A DNA stretch of 16,402 nt, from positions 1 to 16,402 of the forward strand of contig JAGZLR010000047.1 of NCBI GenBank assembly GCA_018364635.1, in the 5' to 3' direction. This stretch comes from Clostridiales bacterium. GTDB lineage: Bacteria; Bacillota; Clostridia; Lachnospirales; Anaerotignaceae. This document shows positions 1 through 6,131 of this stretch, piece by piece. The notes beneath the pieces were generated by a model, which did not search any database, had not been told where the DNA came from, and saw only the letters and a program-made list of their open reading frames with translations. The stretch's first letter is position 1. Every line of letters begins with the position of its first letter. The translations under genes were made by a program, and so were the position numbers.

Positions 1-622
1 TGGTGGTCTTGGACAGAACTTTATTAACCCTGCCCTTGCCGGAAGAGCTTTCCTTTTAGCTTCTTATCCAACAGAAATGACTGCTTGGACAGCTCCAACA
101 GGTTTTGCCGGTGAAGCAGTAACAACAGCAACACCACTCTCTTTCCTGAAGGCAGGACAGGTGCCAGATGCTTCTCTTGTTCAGCTTTTAACAGGACAAG
201 TGGGCGGATGTATTGGTGAGACATGTGCGATTGCATTGATTCTTGGTGGTATTTATCTGCTTTATAAAAAAGTAATTAACTGGAGAATCCCTGTAGTTTA
301 CATAGCAACAGTCTTTGTTCTTACATTAGTAACAGGCAGAGCTGGTGGCCCTGTTTATGAATTATTTGCTGGCGGTTTAATGCTTGGAGCATTCTTTATG
401 GCTACAGATTATGCTTCTTCCCCAGTCACACCAAAGGGTCAGATCATTATGGGTCTTGGATGCGGTATTTTAACTGCTTTAATCAGAGCATATGGCAGTT
501 ATCCAGAAGGTGTTTCCTATTCAATTTTGATTATGAACCTTGCTGTTCCTCTGATTGATAGATTTACACAGCCTAAAATCTTTGGCGCATTACCAAAAGT
601 TAAGGAGGCGAAGAAAGCATGA
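1..622 (+). CDS. rnfD: RnfD, membrane subunit of the Rnf complex (5' end outside window)
   Basis: This is the C-terminal part of RnfD; the reading frame is open from base 2, so the true start lies upstream. Rnf oxidises reduced ferredoxin, reduces NAD+ and pumps Na+ or H+ across the cytoplasmic membrane. RnfD is an integral subunit that carries covalently bound FMN. The piece shows several hydrophobic helices and the motif EAVTTATPL. The Thr encoded at 131-133 aligns with the FMN-accepting Thr of the usual SGAT-type motif (known for the NqrB/RnfD family). Here the motif reads T-T-A-T rather than S-G-A-T. It overlaps rnfG by four bases (ATGA), which implies translational coupling. Order D-G-E-A-B follows the clostridial rnfCDGEAB arrangement, so rnfC is expected just upstream. 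Confidence 0.95.
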   Translation, partial: GGLGQNFINPALAGRAFLLASYPTEMTAWTAPTGFAGEAVTTATPLSFLKAGQVPDASLVQLLTGQVGGCIGETCAIALILGGIYLLYKKVINWRIPVVYIATVFVLTLVTGRAGGPVYELFAGGLMLGAFFMATDYASSPVTPKGQIIMGLGCGILTALIRAYGSYPEGVSYSILIMNLAVPLIDRFTQPKIFGALPKVKEAKKA

Positions 623-1173
623 ACACAAAGGAAATCATAAGACCAGCAGCTGTTTTATTGGTTATTACAGTTGTTGCTGGTGGTGTTCTTGGAGCGGTGC
701 AGTCAATTACAAAACCTGCAATTGATGCTCAAAATGCAAAAGCTCAAGCAGAAGCGATGCAGAAGGTTTTTGCAGAAGCAGATGAATTTAAAGCTGTTGA
801 AGGCTTTGCCGCAGATGGTATTGTTGTAGATGCAAACGGTGCTTACAAAGGCGGAGAGCTTTGCGGTTATGTTATTGAAGTAAAACCAAGTGGTTTCGGC
901 GGTGAAGTTGACACTATGGTTGGTGTTGATACAGAAGGTGCTGTCACAGGTCTTGTCGTAATGAGTCATTCAGAAACACCTGGTTTAGGTGCAAAAGCTA
1001 CAGATGAAGCTTGGGCAGGTCAGTTTGCTGGTATGACAGGTGCTGATTTAGCAGTGACAAAAGATGGCGGAAAAGTGCAGGCCATCACAAGTGCAACCAT
1101 AACATCTAGAGCTGTCAGTGAAGGTGCAAAAGCTGCCTGTGACTGGGTAGCAGCAAATGGAGGTGCAAAATAA
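619..1173 (+). CDS. rnfG: RnfG, FMN-binding subunit of the Rnf complex
   Basis: RnfG is the 184-residue electron-transfer subunit, anchored by one N-terminal helix (about residues 8-28, hydrophobic), with an extracytoplasmic FMN-binding domain. The sequence shows VKPSGFGGEVDTMVGVD (about 89-104), SETPGLGAKA (about 118-127) and AITSATITSRAVSEG (about 155-169), all typical of the FMN-binding domain shared with NqrC. The Thr at about 160, in SAT-I-T, is the expected covalent FMN site by family knowledge. The start ATG overlaps the rnfD stop (ATGA). The stop TAA overlaps the rnfE ATG by one base (TAATG), so the gene is translationally coupled on both sides. Length is normal for the family. Confidence 0.95.
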   Translation: MNTKEIIRPAAVLLVITVVAGGVLGAVQSITKPAIDAQNAKAQAEAMQKVFAEADEFKAVEGFAADGIVVDANGAYKGGELCGYVIEVKPSGFGGEVDTMVGVDTEGAVTGLVVMSHSETPGLGAKATDEAWAGQFAGMTGADLAVTKDGGKVQAITSATITSRAVSEGAKAACDWVAANGGAK

Positions 1174-1769
1174 TGGCGAATCCAATGAAGACTACATTAA
1201 ATGGTATGATTACGGAAAACCCAACATTTGTACAGGTTATCGGTACATGTCCTACACTTGCTGTAACAACAAGTGCGATTAATGGTATCGGTATGGGGCT
1301 TTCCACTTCTGTCGTTTTAATTTGTTCTAATATTTTTATTTCTCTGTTAAGAAAGTTTATTCCAGACAAAGTAAGAATTCCTTGCTTTATCGTAGTTATT
1401 GCCAGCTTCGTAACAATCGTTCAGTTTTTATTACAGGCATATCTGCCATCTCTGAATGCAGCGCTTGGTCTATATATTCCTCTGATCGTTGTTAACTGTA
1501 TTATTCTTGGTAGAGCAGAAGCCTTTGCAGCAAAAAATAGTGCAGTGGATTCTTTCTTTGATGGTTTAGGAAATGGTCTTGGATTTACAATTGCTCTTGC
1601 AGTTATGGGTCTTGTACGTGAATTTATTGGGGCAGGTACACTGTTTGATATTTCAATTTTACCAGCAGCTTTCCCTAAGACTTTAATGTTCATTATGTCT
1701 CCAGGCGCATTCCTGACATACGGAGCATTAATGGCATTGTTTAACAAATTCATTATCAAAAAAGCATAA
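1173..1769 (+). CDS. rnfE: RnfE, integral membrane subunit of the Rnf complex
   Basis: This 198-residue, very hydrophobic protein has about six predicted transmembrane helices and is related to RnfA and NqrD. The conserved GTCPTLAVTTS (Cys26) and VNCIILGRAEAFA (Cys109) segments are present. By analogy with NqrD/NqrE these two cysteines pair with two in RnfA to hold an iron-sulfur centre inside the membrane, which carries electrons across it. It starts on an ATG overlapping the rnfG stop and is followed after 14 bases by rnfA, with a GGAGG ribosome binding site between them. It is distinguished from RnfA by the NPTFVQVIGTCP start and the C-terminal LFNKFIIKK. Confidence 0.95.
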   Translation: MANPMKTTLNGMITENPTFVQVIGTCPTLAVTTSAINGIGMGLSTSVVLICSNIFISLLRKFIPDKVRIPCFIVVIASFVTIVQFLLQAYLPSLNAALGLYIPLIVVNCIILGRAEAFAAKNSAVDSFFDGLGNGLGFTIALAVMGLVREFIGAGTLFDISILPAAFPKTLMFIMSPGAFLTYGALMALFNKFIIKKA

Positions 1770-1783
1770 AGGAGGGGAAATAA

Positions 1784-2377
1784 ATGCAGACTATTACACC
1801 TAATCTTATTTTACTGGTGTTAGCAGCTATTTTTGTTAACAACTATGTATTATCTCAGTTCTTAGGAATCTGCCCTTTCCTTGGTGTTTCTAAGAAACTG
1901 GAGACAGCAGCCGGCATGGGTGTTGCCGTTATTTTTGTTATGACATTGGCTGCTGCTGTTGCAAGTCTTGTTTATAGCCAGATTCTTTATAGATTGAACA
2001 TTACATTCTTATATAATATTGCGTTTATTCTGGTTATTGCGGCTTTGGTTCAGTTAGTAGAAATGTTTTTAAAGAAATCTTCACCATCTCTGTATCAAGC
2101 ACTTGGTGTTTATTTGCCTCTGATTACGACAAACTGCGCCGTACTCGGTGTTGCTGTAACAAATATGCAGAGAGGCTATTCTTTCATTGCATGTGTATTT
2201 AATGCGTTTGGTGGTGCTTGCGGTTTTGCATTGGCAATCGTTTTATTTGCCGGAATCCGTGAGAGAATTCAGTACAATGATATGCCTAAGGCATTTGAAG
2301 GGTTTGCGTCCGCTATGATTACAGCTGGACTGATGTCAATTGCATTTTTAGGTTTCTCCGGTCTGATTAAATTATAA
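1784..2377 (+). CDS. rnfA: RnfA, integral membrane subunit of the Rnf complex
   Basis: This is a 197-residue polytopic membrane protein of the RnfA/NqrE family. It carries the family signatures FVNNYVLSQFLGICPFLGVS (Cys30) and LPLITTNCAVLGVA (Cys118). The two cysteines are the expected partners of RnfE Cys26 and Cys109 in a membrane-embedded iron-sulfur site (known for the Nqr homologue; inferred here). The gene is preceded by a strong AAGGAGG site eight bases before the ATG. It is followed by a 21-base gap containing AAGGAG and then rnfB. Length and hydrophobicity profile are those of intact family members. Confidence 0.96.
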   Translation: MQTITPNLILLVLAAIFVNNYVLSQFLGICPFLGVSKKLETAAGMGVAVIFVMTLAAAVASLVYSQILYRLNITFLYNIAFILVIAALVQLVEMFLKKSSPSLYQALGVYLPLITTNCAVLGVAVTNMQRGYSFIACVFNAFGGACGFALAIVLFAGIRERIQYNDMPKAFEGFASAMITAGLMSIAFLGFSGLIKL

Positions 2378-2398
2378 TAACAAAGGAGTGACAACAAA

Positions 2399-3274
2399 AT
2401 GGACGTTTCAACAATAGTAAATTCCGTGCTCAGCATCGGAGGATTAGGAGTCGTTTTGGGTGCGGGCCTTGGTTATGCCGGCGAGGTTTTTGCGGTAGAA
2501 ACAGATCCTAAATTAATAGAAATTCGTGATGCTTTACCAGGCGCGAACTGTGGTGCCTGTGGTTATCCTGGATGCGATGGATGTGCAGCAGCTATTTTGG
2601 AAGGAAAAGCTCCAGTAAATGCATGTCCTGTTGGTGGTGCTACTTCCGCTGATAAAATTGGCGCAATTATGGGCATTGAAGCAAGCGCAGCAGAAAAGAT
2701 GGTTGCTTTTGTCAAATGTGCAGGCACTTGTAATGCGGCAAAGAATAAATATGATTATTATGGAATTGAAGACTGTACAATGGCTAGCCAGCTTGCAGGC
2801 GGTGGTCAGAAGAGTTGTACTTATGGCTGTCTTGGCTATGGAAGCTGCGTAAAAGCATGTCAGTTTGATGCAATACATATTGTTGATGGAGTTGCAAAGG
2901 TCGATCCAGAAAAATGTGTATCTTGTGGACAGTGTGTAGCTGCTTGTCCTAAGAAATTAATTGAGCTTCTTCCAGCAAAGAAGAAGGTAAAAGTACAATG
3001 TTCTTCAAAGGATGCAGGAAAAGCAGTTATTCAGAATTGTTCTGTTGGGTGTATTGCATGTAAGATTTGTGAAAAAGCTTGCCCATTTGATGCAATTCAT
3101 GTCATTGACAATATTGCTGTAATTGATTACGAAAAGTGTAAAGGTTGCGGTATTTGTGCAAATAAGTGTCCAAAGGGTGTTTTAACAGGAAAGAAACCTG
3201 CGGCACCTGCACAGGCACAGCCTGAGGCAAAATCTGCAGCTCCAGTGCAGGCAGAAGCAAAACAAGGAGAGTAA
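2399..3274 (+). CDS. rnfB: RnfB, multi-cluster ferredoxin subunit of the Rnf complex
   Basis: This 291-residue iron-sulfur subunit takes electrons from ferredoxin. One N-terminal membrane helix (about residues 5-27) is followed by an Fe-S domain with CGACGYPGC (Cys51, 54, 59) and Cys76. A further stretch (Cys107, 111, 126, 140, 144, 150, 154) follows, then ferredoxin-type motifs at about 173-183 (CVSCGQCVAAC), 218-228 (CIACKICEKAC) and 247-257 (CKGCGICANKC). The many cysteines fit the multi-cluster RnfB of Clostridia and acetogens and exceed what the short proteobacterial form has. The last 25 residues are an Ala/Pro/Gln/Lys-rich, probably disordered tail. It is the last gene of the operon; a hairpin terminator follows directly. 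Confidence 0.95.
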   Translation: MDVSTIVNSVLSIGGLGVVLGAGLGYAGEVFAVETDPKLIEIRDALPGANCGACGYPGCDGCAAAILEGKAPVNACPVGGATSADKIGAIMGIEASAAEKMVAFVKCAGTCNAAKNKYDYYGIEDCTMASQLAGGGQKSCTYGCLGYGSCVKACQFDAIHIVDGVAKVDPEKCVSCGQCVAACPKKLIELLPAKKKVKVQCSSKDAGKAVIQNCSVGCIACKICEKACPFDAIHVIDNIAVIDYEKCKGCGICANKCPKGVLTGKKPAAPAQAQPEAKSAAPVQAEAKQGE

Positions 3275-3281
3275 TGATGAC

Positions 3282-3313
3282 GAGGCTCGGATGGAAATCC
3301 GAGTCTTTCTTTT
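3282..3313 (+). terminator. Intrinsic terminator of the rnf operon
   Basis: A nine-base-pair stem lies at 3284-3292 against 3297-3305 (GGCTCGGAT / ATCCGAGTC, one G-U pair) with a GGAA loop. It is followed by a T-rich run (TTTCTTTTAT). It starts ten bases after the rnfB stop, where the rnf transcript should end. Confidence 0.85.
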
Positions 3314-3363
3314 ATAAATTGTAAAATAGTGCTATTAAAAATAATTTAATTGAAAGATTAAGA

Positions 3364-3379
3364 TTTTCTTATAAGAAAA
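3364..3379. promoter_or_regulatory. 16-base perfect palindrome upstream of the macro-domain gene
   Basis: TTTTCTTATAAGAAAA is a perfect inverted repeat ending 14 bases before a plausible -35 element. It could be an operator. An AT-only palindrome in an AT-rich spacer may also be chance, and no regulator is identified. Confidence 0.3.
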
Positions 3380-3393
3380 AGTCTAAAACACTG

Positions 3394-3422
3394 TTTACTA
3401 TTGGAGAAAAAGGGGATAAAAT
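3394..3422 (+). promoter_or_regulatory. Candidate sigma-A-type promoter for the macro-domain gene
   Basis: TTTACT (3394-3399) and TAAAAT (3417-3422) are separated by exactly 17 bases, about 30 bases before the ATG. The same -35 hexamer and spacing recur in front of the phosphofructokinase gene. It lies downstream of the rnf terminator, so the gene is probably transcribed on its own. Confidence 0.6.
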
Positions 3423-3450
3423 ATAAATAAAGAAACGGGGAGGAGATATT

Positions 3451-3969
3451 ATGGGAACATTTTCAATCGTAAAAGGTGATATTGTTAAATCTAAGACGGA
3501 CGCGATCGTAAACGCTGCCAATACATCACTCCTTGGAGGTGGAGGTGTAGATGGCGCAATCCATAAAGCTGCTGGTCCTGAGTTGTTAAAAGAATGTTCA
3601 GCGTTAGGTGGCTGTAAGACAGGTGAAGCTAAAATAACAAAAGGCTATAAATTGAAAGCTAAATATGTGATCCATACACCTGGACCTATTTGGCGAGGCG
3701 GAGAGAAAGGCGAAGAAGAGTTATTAAGAAATTGTTACCGCAATTCTCTAGAGCTAGCAGTAAAAAATGAAATACGCACAATTGCATTTCCATCTATTAG
3801 TACAGGAGTATATCGATTTCCTTTAGAAGAGGCTGCAAGGATTTCTGTAGAGGAAATTATGAATTTTTTAATGACGCATGACACAATAGACAAAGTGTAT
3901 ATGGTTTGTTTAGATGAGGGAACCGAGAAGATATATAAACATGCCTATAAGGAGTTTACAGAAATTTAA
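3451..3969 (+). CDS. Macro-domain protein, probable O-acetyl-ADP-ribose deacetylase / ADP-ribose hydrolase
   Basis: The 172-residue protein is a single macro domain of the bacterial YmdB/MacroD type. Such enzymes bind ADP-ribose and hydrolyse O-acetyl-ADP-ribose or remove mono-ADP-ribose from proteins. The sequence shows IVNAANTSLLGGGGVDGAIH (about 19-38), with the catalytic-loop Asn24 and Asp34 region. It also shows CKTGEAKIT (about 55-63), the HTPGP strand, and the phosphate-binding loop ISTGVYRFP (about 116-124). Length matches stand-alone family members and the GGGGAGGAG ribosome binding site fits the chosen ATG. It sits alone between two terminators, so its context gives no substrate. 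The domain assignment is secure; the in vivo substrate is unknown. Confidence 0.92.
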   Translation: MGTFSIVKGDIVKSKTDAIVNAANTSLLGGGGVDGAIHKAAGPELLKECSALGGCKTGEAKITKGYKLKAKYVIHTPGPIWRGGEKGEEELLRNCYRNSLELAVKNEIRTIAFPSISTGVYRFPLEEAARISVEEIMNFLMTHDTIDKVYMVCLDEGTEKIYKHAYKEFTEI

Positions 3970-3972
3970 AGC

Positions 3973-4096
3973 TGTGGATAGTTTTTGAGAAGTCACAAGA
4001 AAATAAAATGTTATCCACAATATTTAGGTGAAATTAAGAAGTTATATACAAGTTTATCCACAGATTTAACAAAAATTTGAATCAATTTGTGGATGA
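3973..4096. other. Cluster of four DnaA-box-like sites
   Basis: Two perfect DnaA boxes (TTATCCACA) occur on the + strand at 4011-4019 and 4054-4062. Two one-mismatch boxes occur on the - strand at 3973-3981 (reads CTATCCACA) and 4088-4096 (reads TCATCCACA). They lie within 124 bases of AT-rich non-coding DNA, with the imperfect pair flanking the perfect pair. Clusters of this kind bind the replication initiator DnaA at origins, at titration or control sites, and in front of DnaA-regulated genes. No dnaA, dnaN, rpmH or rnpA is nearby, so a secondary DnaA-binding site is more likely than oriC. That function is inference; the motif cluster is seen directly. Confidence 0.7.
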
Positions 4097-4119
4097 AAGC
4101 TAAATATAATAAAAGAAAT

Positions 4120-4153
4120 AAAAAAATCCTTTTGAATAAAAAAGGATTTTTTT
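4120..4153. terminator. Symmetric terminator-like hairpin between the macro-domain gene and hpf
   Basis: A 14-base-pair stem (4120-4133 with 4140-4153, core AAAATCCTTTT / AAAAGGATTTT) has a six-base loop. A T-run follows on the + strand and an A-run precedes it, so it could act in both directions. It would end the macro-domain transcript about 150 bases after its stop and isolate hpf. Confidence 0.7.
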
Positions 4154-4180
4154 ATTTTATGTAGAATATAAAGAATATAG

Positions 4181-4253
4181 CAGTATTAGGAACATAATAC
4201 TGTATATCAAAAGAAAGACCTTGATATATATTTTAAGACGAACATTGTTCGTC
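4181..4253 (+). promoter_or_regulatory. Three tandem inverted repeats in the hpf leader
   Basis: Three back-to-back potential hairpins precede hpf. The first pairs 4181-4188 with 4195-4202 (CAGTATTA / TAATACTG). The second pairs 4203-4210 with 4221-4228 (TATATCAA / TTGATATA). The third pairs 4237-4243 with 4247-4253 (GACGAAC / GTTCGTC) and ends only a few bases before the AGGGAG ribosome binding site at 4256-4261. None carries a proper T-run, so a terminator role is unlikely. They may structure the leader RNA and control translation, or be protein-binding sites. I do not recognise a named riboswitch class, and I could not place a convincing promoter for hpf. Confidence 0.5.
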
Positions 4254-4269
4254 GAAGGGAGTTGTTAGT

Positions 4270-4812
4270 ATGCGTTATAATATTAAGGGAAGAAACTTGG
4301 AAATTGGCGAAAGAACAAAGGAAAAAATTTCTGCAAAGATTGATCGAATTAAAAAACTTTTTCCTGAGGATACGCAGGTGAATGTCTCCCTGAGTGCTGG
4401 AAAACTAGATATGACAGTGGAAGTAACAATCAGTATGGCAAAACGATTGCTAAGAGCTGAGGCGACAGATGCAGAGATGATGGCAGCTGTTGATAAGGTT
4501 GTGGATATACTAGAGCATCAGGTAATAAAATATAAGAATCGATTGCGTTCAAAGATGCGTCAAAATATTAGTTTTAAGGAAGAATACGAAAGTCTTCCTC
4601 TAAATGAAAGTGAGATTTTGGAAGAAGATGAATCTTATAAAATTGTAAAAAATAAGAAGTTTGTTATGCGTCCGATGGATCCAGAAGAAGCAGTTATGCA
4701 GATGGAATTAATAGGACATACGTTTTTTGTATTCCGTGATGCACAAAGCGAGCTTGTTAGTGTTGTATATAAACGGAAAGATGGAACATATGGTTTGATT
4801 CAACCAGATTGA
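4270..4812 (+). CDS. hpf: Long-form ribosome hibernation promoting factor
   Basis: The 180-residue protein binds the 30S subunit and dimerises ribosomes into inactive 100S particles. The N-terminal domain (about 1-100) has the HPF/RaiA beta-alpha-beta-beta-beta-alpha pattern, starting YNIKGRNLEIGERTKEKI with a basic second helix. A linker rich in acidic residues (about 105-125) leads to the C-terminal dimerisation domain. That domain (about 127-180: IVKNKKFVMRPMDPEEAV, IGHTFFVFRDA, VVYKRKDGTYGLIQP) is what marks the long form; short HPF and YfiA lack it. The start is set by AGGGAG eight bases upstream. It appears monocistronic, with a terminator behind it and structured leader sequence in front. 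Confidence 0.96.
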   Translation: MRYNIKGRNLEIGERTKEKISAKIDRIKKLFPEDTQVNVSLSAGKLDMTVEVTISMAKRLLRAEATDAEMMAAVDKVVDILEHQVIKYKNRLRSKMRQNISFKEEYESLPLNESEILEEDESYKIVKNKKFVMRPMDPEEAVMQMELIGHTFFVFRDAQSELVSVVYKRKDGTYGLIQPD

Positions 4813-4832
4813 AATAAAATCTTATAGATGCA

Positions 4833-4860
4833 AAAGGCGGAGAGTTCCTCCGCCTTTCTT
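4833..4860 (+). terminator. Intrinsic terminator of hpf
   Basis: A ten-base-pair perfect stem, AAAGGCGGAG (4833-4842) with CTCCGCCTTT (4848-4857), has a five-base loop 20 bases after the hpf stop. The following T-run is short (TTTCTTATTT), so termination may be partial. Confidence 0.8.
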
Positions 4861-4930
4861 ATTTAGGTGAAACGATAACAGATTATTGGTTTATTTGAAG
4901 AAACAAGAAGTCCGATTGCATGAATTCATA

Positions 4931-4959
4931 TTTACTTTATCCTTTTTTTTTAATATAAT
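4931..4959 (+). promoter_or_regulatory. Sigma-A-type promoter for pfk
   Basis: TTTACT (4931-4936), a 17-base spacer and a perfect TATAAT (4954-4959) lie 38 bases before the pfk ATG. GTGGAGGAAAG is the ribosome binding site. It probably serves pfk and, by readthrough of the three-base gap region, nadD-yqeK and rsfS. Confidence 0.75.
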
Positions 4960-4997
4960 TTATATAATGAATTAGTCTAATATGTGGAGGAAAGAAT

Positions 4998-6113
4998 ATG
5001 GCTAGAAAAAAAATTGGCGTTTTAACAGGTGGCGGGGATGCGCCAGGGTTAAATGCAGTGATTTATACATTAACAAAAACTTGTATTATGAAATATGGAT
5101 ATGAAATGATTGGTTATAAATTTGGTTATCGAGGTCTTCATACAAATGATTTTATGCCACTGACGTTAGAGAATACTTCTGGTATTATGCATCGAGGAGG
5201 ATCTATTCTTTGTAGTTCCAATAAAGATAATTTATTTGATTATCCAGTGATTGAAAATGGAGTGAAAGTGAGAAGGGATATGTCCCATATTGCTATACAA
5301 AATTTGAAGAATGATGGCGTAGATTGTTTAGTTGTTTTGGGTGGAGACGGTAGCTTAACTAGTGCTCGTGATTTTGCCAGAAAAGGAGTAAACATTATTG
5401 GTGTGCCAAAAACTATTGATAATGATTTATCAGCAACAGATCAGACTTTTGGATTTGATACAGCTGTTAACATAGTTACAGAGGCTTTGGGTAGAGTACA
5501 TACAACAGCGGAAAGTCATCATAGAGTAATTGTAGTGGAAGTTATGGGAAGAAACGCTGGATGGATTGCTCTTCATGGAGGTATTGCTGGGTCGGCAGAT
5601 GTAATTTTAATTCCAGAAATACCATATACTATTGATAATATTGTAGCTAAAATTAAAGAACGGGATAGACGAGGAAGACTTTTTTCTATTATTGTAGTAT
5701 CTGAGGGAGCCAAAGAAGTTGGCGGAGAAATTACAGTGAATAAGATTGTAAAGGACAGCCCTGATCCAGTTCGATTAGGCGGAATCGCCGCAAAATTATC
5801 TTATCAATTGGAACAGATTATTGGGGAAGAGCATGAGATTCGTCCAGTTGTTTTAGGGCACACCCAAAGAGGAGGAGATACTTCTGCTTATGATAGAATC
5901 CTATCTGCAAGGTATGGATCTTTTGCAGCAAAAATGATTGAGGAAGAAAAATATGGAAACATGGTTTGCCTTAGACATGGTGAAATAGGATATGTACCTT
6001 TAGAGGAAGTTATTGGACAGAATAAATATGTGCAGCCAAATAATGAATTGATACAGGTTGCGCGTGATTTAGGAATCTCTTTTGGTGATACAGAAGTGCC
6101 GTGGAGAATTTAA
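4998..6113 (+). CDS. 6-phosphofructokinase (PfkA family; ATP or PPi donor not fully settled)
   Basis: This enzyme phosphorylates fructose 6-phosphate to fructose 1,6-bisphosphate in glycolysis. The 371 residues include the N-terminal LTGGGDAPGLNA (9-20), the donor-site VLGGDGSL (113-120), and the catalytic PKTIDND (137-143, general base Asp141). They also include EVMGRNAGW (181-189) and the substrate-binding HTQRGG (288-293). In this family Gly at the fourth position of GGDG goes with ATP use and Asp (GGDD) with PPi use. Lys in PKTIDND is shared by PPi enzymes and some ATP enzymes of the long clade, while typical bacterial ATP-PfkA has PGTIDND. The mixed Gly/Lys pair favours ATP but does not prove it. 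Length is longer than the 320-residue E. coli type. It is first in a probable pfk-nadD/yqeK-rsfS transcript. Confidence 0.93.
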   Translation: MARKKIGVLTGGGDAPGLNAVIYTLTKTCIMKYGYEMIGYKFGYRGLHTNDFMPLTLENTSGIMHRGGSILCSSNKDNLFDYPVIENGVKVRRDMSHIAIQNLKNDGVDCLVVLGGDGSLTSARDFARKGVNIIGVPKTIDNDLSATDQTFGFDTAVNIVTEALGRVHTTAESHHRVIVVEVMGRNAGWIALHGGIAGSADVILIPEIPYTIDNIVAKIKERDRRGRLFSIIVVSEGAKEVGGEITVNKIVKDSPDPVRLGGIAAKLSYQLEQIIGEEHEIRPVVLGHTQRGGDTSAYDRILSARYGSFAAKMIEEEKYGNMVCLRHGEIGYVPLEEVIGQNKYVQPNNELIQVARDLGISFGDTEVPWRI

Positions 6114-6131
6114 GTATTGAGAGGAATTGCC

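Noticed and set aside
1421..1759. Long minus-strand frames inside the rnf genes (also 24-236, 703-969, 1115-1369, 2534-2878)
   Set aside because: They lie opposite strong, conserved Rnf coding sequence, lack ribosome binding sites and show no recognisable protein.
4238..4254. LexA/SOS box-like CGAAC…GTTCG before hpf
   Set aside because: The half-sites are separated by three bases; the Firmicutes LexA box needs four (GAAC-N4-GTTC). Kept only as a hairpin.
3970..4269. Chromosomal origin oriC at the DnaA-box cluster
   Set aside because: No dnaA, dnaN, rpmH, rnpA or gyr genes nearby and only four boxes; a secondary DnaA-binding site fits better.
6117..6131. TTG start for nadD-yqeK
   Set aside because: No ribosome binding site precedes it, while AGAGGA is well placed for the ATG at 6132.
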